Shown piece by piece: positions 5,832 to 8,007 of a stretch of 8,007 bases of DNA; position 1 is the first letter of the stretch; every line of letters starts with the position of its first letter. A program made the position numbers and the translations under genes. Below the pieces are notes generated by a model, which worked only from the letters and a program-made list of their open reading frames with translations, was not told the origin of the DNA and searched no databases. The DNA is taken from positions 33,288 to 41,294 of the forward strand of contig DFFY01000075.1 in assembly GCA_002371115.1 (NCBI GenBank), read 5' to 3'. Source of the stretch: Bacteroidales bacterium UBA3764. Lineage in GTDB: Bacteria; Bacteroidota; Bacteroidia; Bacteroidales; UBA932.

Positions 5832-5839
5832 TATTTTTG
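5832..5839 (+). promoter_or_regulatory. Bacteroidetes -7 promoter box TATTTTTG before the ROK kinase
   Basis: TATTTTTG matches TAnnTTTG and lies 23 bases upstream of the kinase ATG, predicting a transcript start near 5843-5846 and a leader of about 20 AT-rich bases. TTTG at 5813-5816 could be the -33 element although its spacing (15 bp) is somewhat short. This promoter would drive the kinase and the GH2 gene independently of the regulator gene. Confidence 0.7.
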
Positions 5840-5862
5840 CAGAAACTAACCTGTATTAAATA

Positions 5863-6681
5863 ATGACACTCGGAATTGACATTGGTGGAACAACCATCAG
5901 TCTCGGGCTCGTATCGGGTACCGAGGTGGTAAAAAAAGTACGTGTTCCCTCCTTCGCCGCCGATGCCAGCCAGGATCAGACGCTTCGCTATTTGGCTGCC
6001 CAGATAGATGAATTTCTGACAGCGGATGTGGAGAAAATCGGAATCGGCGTTCCCTCCCTGACAGACCCTGTTAAGGGAATTGTCTATGATGCGGCCAACA
6101 TTCCATCCTGGGATGTGGTTCCTCTCAAAGATAAAATGGAAAGTTGTTTCGGCGTTCCTGTTGCCGTAAACAACGATGCCAACTGTTACGCACTGGGCGC
6201 TTTCCGCAAGGCCGGTCCTGCGGAAATGCTGGTCGCCGTCACCCTGGGTACCGGTACGGGGGTGGGCATTGTTTCCGACGGCAAACTGCTCTGCGGCCCC
6301 CATTGCGGCGCCGGTGAAATCTGCTCCCTGCCTTATGGAGGGCAGGACTACGAAGCCTTCTGCTCCAAAAAATTCTTCCATGCCCGGGGCATCAGCCCCA
6401 AAACGGCGGCCGCTGCCGCCGAGGCCGGCGATGCCGCCGCCCTGACCCTGTACCGGGAGTTCGGCACGCACCTGGGCGTTTTCCTTTCCGTGGCAATGTT
6501 TGCCTATGACCCGGACTGCGTGGTCCTGGGGGGCGGCATCGCCCGTTCTTTCCCGTTGTTCCGCGAAAGCATGTGGGACACCCTTCGTGAAAAATATCCG
6601 TATGCCAAAACCCTGGCCGACCTCCGCATCCTGGCCATGCCGGAAGACGAGGTGGCCATTGTGGGTGCGGCTTCTTTATAA
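5863..6681 (+). CDS. ROK-family sugar kinase, zinc-motif-less subtype
   Basis: This 272-residue cytoplasmic protein probably phosphorylates a hexose or amino sugar using ATP. The phosphate-1 loop DIGGT is at residues 6-10, the sugar-binding and catalytic segment NNDANCYALGA is at 103-113 with Asp105 as likely base, the phosphate-2 loop TLGTGTGVGIV is at 127-137, and GAGE with sugar-contacting Glu152 is at 149-152. The C-terminal VVLGGGIARSFPLF (220-233) and VGAASL close the fold. It is shorter than the usual ROK length of about 300. The zinc-site His after the Glu and the CxCGxxGCxE cluster are missing: the region reads GEICSLPYGGQDYEAFCS. Related short ROK proteins occur in Bacteroidetes, so this is more likely a subtype than damage. 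The GH2 gene follows by 10 bases, which implies co-transcription. With the GH2 signature, glucosamine, N-acetylglucosamine or glucose are the candidate substrates; the sequence does not choose between them. Confidence 0.88.
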   Translation: MTLGIDIGGTTISLGLVSGTEVVKKVRVPSFAADASQDQTLRYLAAQIDEFLTADVEKIGIGVPSLTDPVKGIVYDAANIPSWDVVPLKDKMESCFGVPVAVNNDANCYALGAFRKAGPAEMLVAVTLGTGTGVGIVSDGKLLCGPHCGAGEICSLPYGGQDYEAFCSKKFFHARGISPKTAAAAAEAGDAAALTLYREFGTHLGVFLSVAMFAYDPDCVVLGGGIARSFPLFRESMWDTLREKYPYAKTLADLRILAMPEDEVAIVGAASL

Positions 6682-6691
6682 ATTATTGTAT

Positions 6692-8007
6692 ATGAAACGT
6701 TTGTCGATATTCTTCGCCGCCCTTTCCCTCCTGGCCTGTGCACCCGCTCCCCAGCAGGGCGCGCTCACAGACTGGACGCTGCAGCAGCAAGGCGCCCGCC
6801 AGCAATACCAGGTCTCCGTTCCCTGCACCGTGGCCGGCGCGCTGAACCAGGCCGGCGCCTTCGGGGAGGACCTCTTCCTGGAAGACCATTACAAGGCAGT
6901 GGACAAGAGCATCTTCGACCAGCCTTGGGTCTATACCACCCGCTTCAACGCAGAAAAGGGCCGGAGTACCATCCTGCGCTTCAATGGCCTCAATTATAGG
7001 GCCGATATTGACCTCAACGGCCGTCGCATTGCCTCGGCCGACACCACCTGCGGCACTTTCGCCGTCCGTGAAATAGACGTGACGCCGTGGGTGAAAAGCC
7101 GGAATACCTTAAAGGTAACGGTATATCGCGCCCAGTCCGGCGAGCTCAACCATGGCTATGTGGACTGGAACCCCCGCGCCCTGGACGAGAGCATGGGCAT
7201 TACCGGTCCCGTGGAACTCATTACCACGCCGGATGTCCAGGTTCAGGACGTTTTTGTAAGACCTGTCGTAGAGCCGGAGAACCTTACTGCGGCTTCTATA
7301 TTGGTTAAATGTTTGGTTAGGAACCGTTCCTCGCGTGCTGTTGAGGGCATCCTCCGCGGCACGTATGAGGACGGTCAGTTCTCCGTTCCCGTCCAACTGG
7401 CGGCCGGAGAAGCCCGTACAATTACCATAGAGGAAAAAGTGGAGAATCCCCGCATCTGGTGGACCCGCGAAATGGGCAGCCCCGAACTGTACCACCTGGA
7501 CGTGGCCTTCGTCAAGGACAAGATTGTCTCCCACAGCAAGTCCGTCCGCTTCGGCATCCGGGACATTCAAGGCATAGTGGACCAAAACGGGCACAGGCAG
7601 TTCTTCCTGAACGGCCGTCCGGTCCTCATCAAGGCCGCCGGCTGGACCGATGACCTATTCATGCAAGACACGCCGGAGAGCCTTGCCCTCCAGGTGGGTC
7701 TGGTGGCCGACATGGGGCTCAATTGCATCCGCTTCGAGAACATCTGGGGCAAGGACGACACCATCTATGACCTTTGCGATGAGCAGGGTATCCTCACGCT
7801 GGTGGGCTTCAGCTGCCAGTGGGAATGGGAAGACTATTGCGGCCTCAAGGAAACCCGGGGCTACGGCTGCATCAACGACCCCGTCTCCGAGGACATGGCC
7901 GTCCGTTATTTCCACGACCAGCTCATCCGCCTGCGCAACCACGCCTCCCTGATTGGCTGGCTCACCGGCAGCGACCGCATCCCCAACGCCCGTCTGGAAA
8001 AGCGTTA
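6692..8007 (+). CDS. GH2 glycosidase lipoprotein, exo-beta-D-glucosaminidase-like, 3'-partial
   Basis: The frame is open from ATG 6692 to the window end (438 codons), so roughly the C-terminal half of a typical 850-1000-residue protein is missing. Residues 1-15 are a lipoprotein signal peptide with LLAC lipobox, Cys16 being the lipidation site, so it is predicted to sit on the outer membrane or in the periplasm. Then come a GH2 sugar-binding jelly-roll domain (about 20-170, with QPWVYTTRF and LRFNGLNYRADIDLNG), an immunoglobulin-like domain (about 175-285) and the start of the TIM barrel (FFLNGRPVLIKAAGW, LNCIRFENIW, GFSCQWEWEDY). At 426-428 the motif WLTGSD puts Asp428 where most GH2 enzymes have the Asn-Glu acid/base; this GSD form is typical of CsxA-type exo-beta-D-glucosaminidases, which release glucosamine from chitosan oligosaccharides. 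The nucleophile Glu lies beyond the window. Substrate is therefore a family-based prediction. It starts 10 bases after the kinase stop, with no Shine-Dalgarno sequence. Confidence 0.88.
   Translation, partial: MKRLSIFFAALSLLACAPAPQQGALTDWTLQQQGARQQYQVSVPCTVAGALNQAGAFGEDLFLEDHYKAVDKSIFDQPWVYTTRFNAEKGRSTILRFNGLNYRADIDLNGRRIASADTTCGTFAVREIDVTPWVKSRNTLKVTVYRAQSGELNHGYVDWNPRALDESMGITGPVELITTPDVQVQDVFVRPVVEPENLTAASILVKCLVRNRSSRAVEGILRGTYEDGQFSVPVQLAAGEARTITIEEKVENPRIWWTREMGSPELYHLDVAFVKDKIVSHSKSVRFGIRDIQGIVDQNGHRQFFLNGRPVLIKAAGWTDDLFMQDTPESLALQVGLVADMGLNCIRFENIWGKDDTIYDLCDEQGILTLVGFSCQWEWEDYCGLKETRGYGCINDPVSEDMAVRYFHDQLIRLRNHASLIGWLTGSDRIPNARLEKR

Overview
The window reads as a chromosomal segment of a fairly GC-rich member of the Bacteroidota, probably the order Bacteroidales. 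Three things point there. Bacteroidetes-type -7 promoter boxes (TAnnTTTG) sit directly upstream of two genes. The protein families are typical: an HppA-type ion-pumping pyrophosphatase, a XylR-like hybrid PBP/AraC regulator, a zinc-motif-less ROK kinase and a lipoprotein GH2 glycosidase. Strong Shine-Dalgarno sequences are absent before the starts. The genus cannot be decided from this sequence.

Layout. Positions 1-2055 hold the 3' part of hppA (membrane pyrophosphatase), whose first codons lie before the window. Positions 2056-3187 are a gap of about 1.1 kb with no convincing protein gene but dense in repeats: a hairpin on the hppA stop codon, C/G-rich hairpins, a head-to-head inverted repeat, a chain of stem-loops, a 37-nt near-perfect palindrome, a 22-bp tandem array that runs into alternating complementary segments, and several copies of a 'GAT-stem-ATGACR' element. 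Positions 3188-4612 encode a membrane-anchored SGNH/GDSL-type hydrolase or acyltransferase with an insert after block I. Twelve bases later, 4625-5794 encodes a XylR-like regulator. After a 68-bp promoter region, 5863-6681 encodes a ROK-family sugar kinase, and 10 bases further a GH2 glycosidase lipoprotein starts at 6692 and runs off the window end.

How the genes may work together. The regulator, kinase and GH2 enzyme form a plausible small sugar-use module. The GH2 protein carries the Gly-Ser-Asp signature of exo-beta-D-glucosaminidases in place of the usual Asn-Glu. A surface lipoprotein could therefore release glucosamine-type sugars that the cytoplasmic ROK kinase phosphorylates, with the XylR-like protein sensing a sugar. 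An 8-bp direct repeat with exactly 21-bp periodicity just upstream of the kinase promoter is a good candidate operator. The substrate assignment is an inference. HppA is a separate housekeeping energy-coupling gene. The SGNH protein may act on cell-envelope acetyl groups, and its link to the sugar module is only proximity and orientation.
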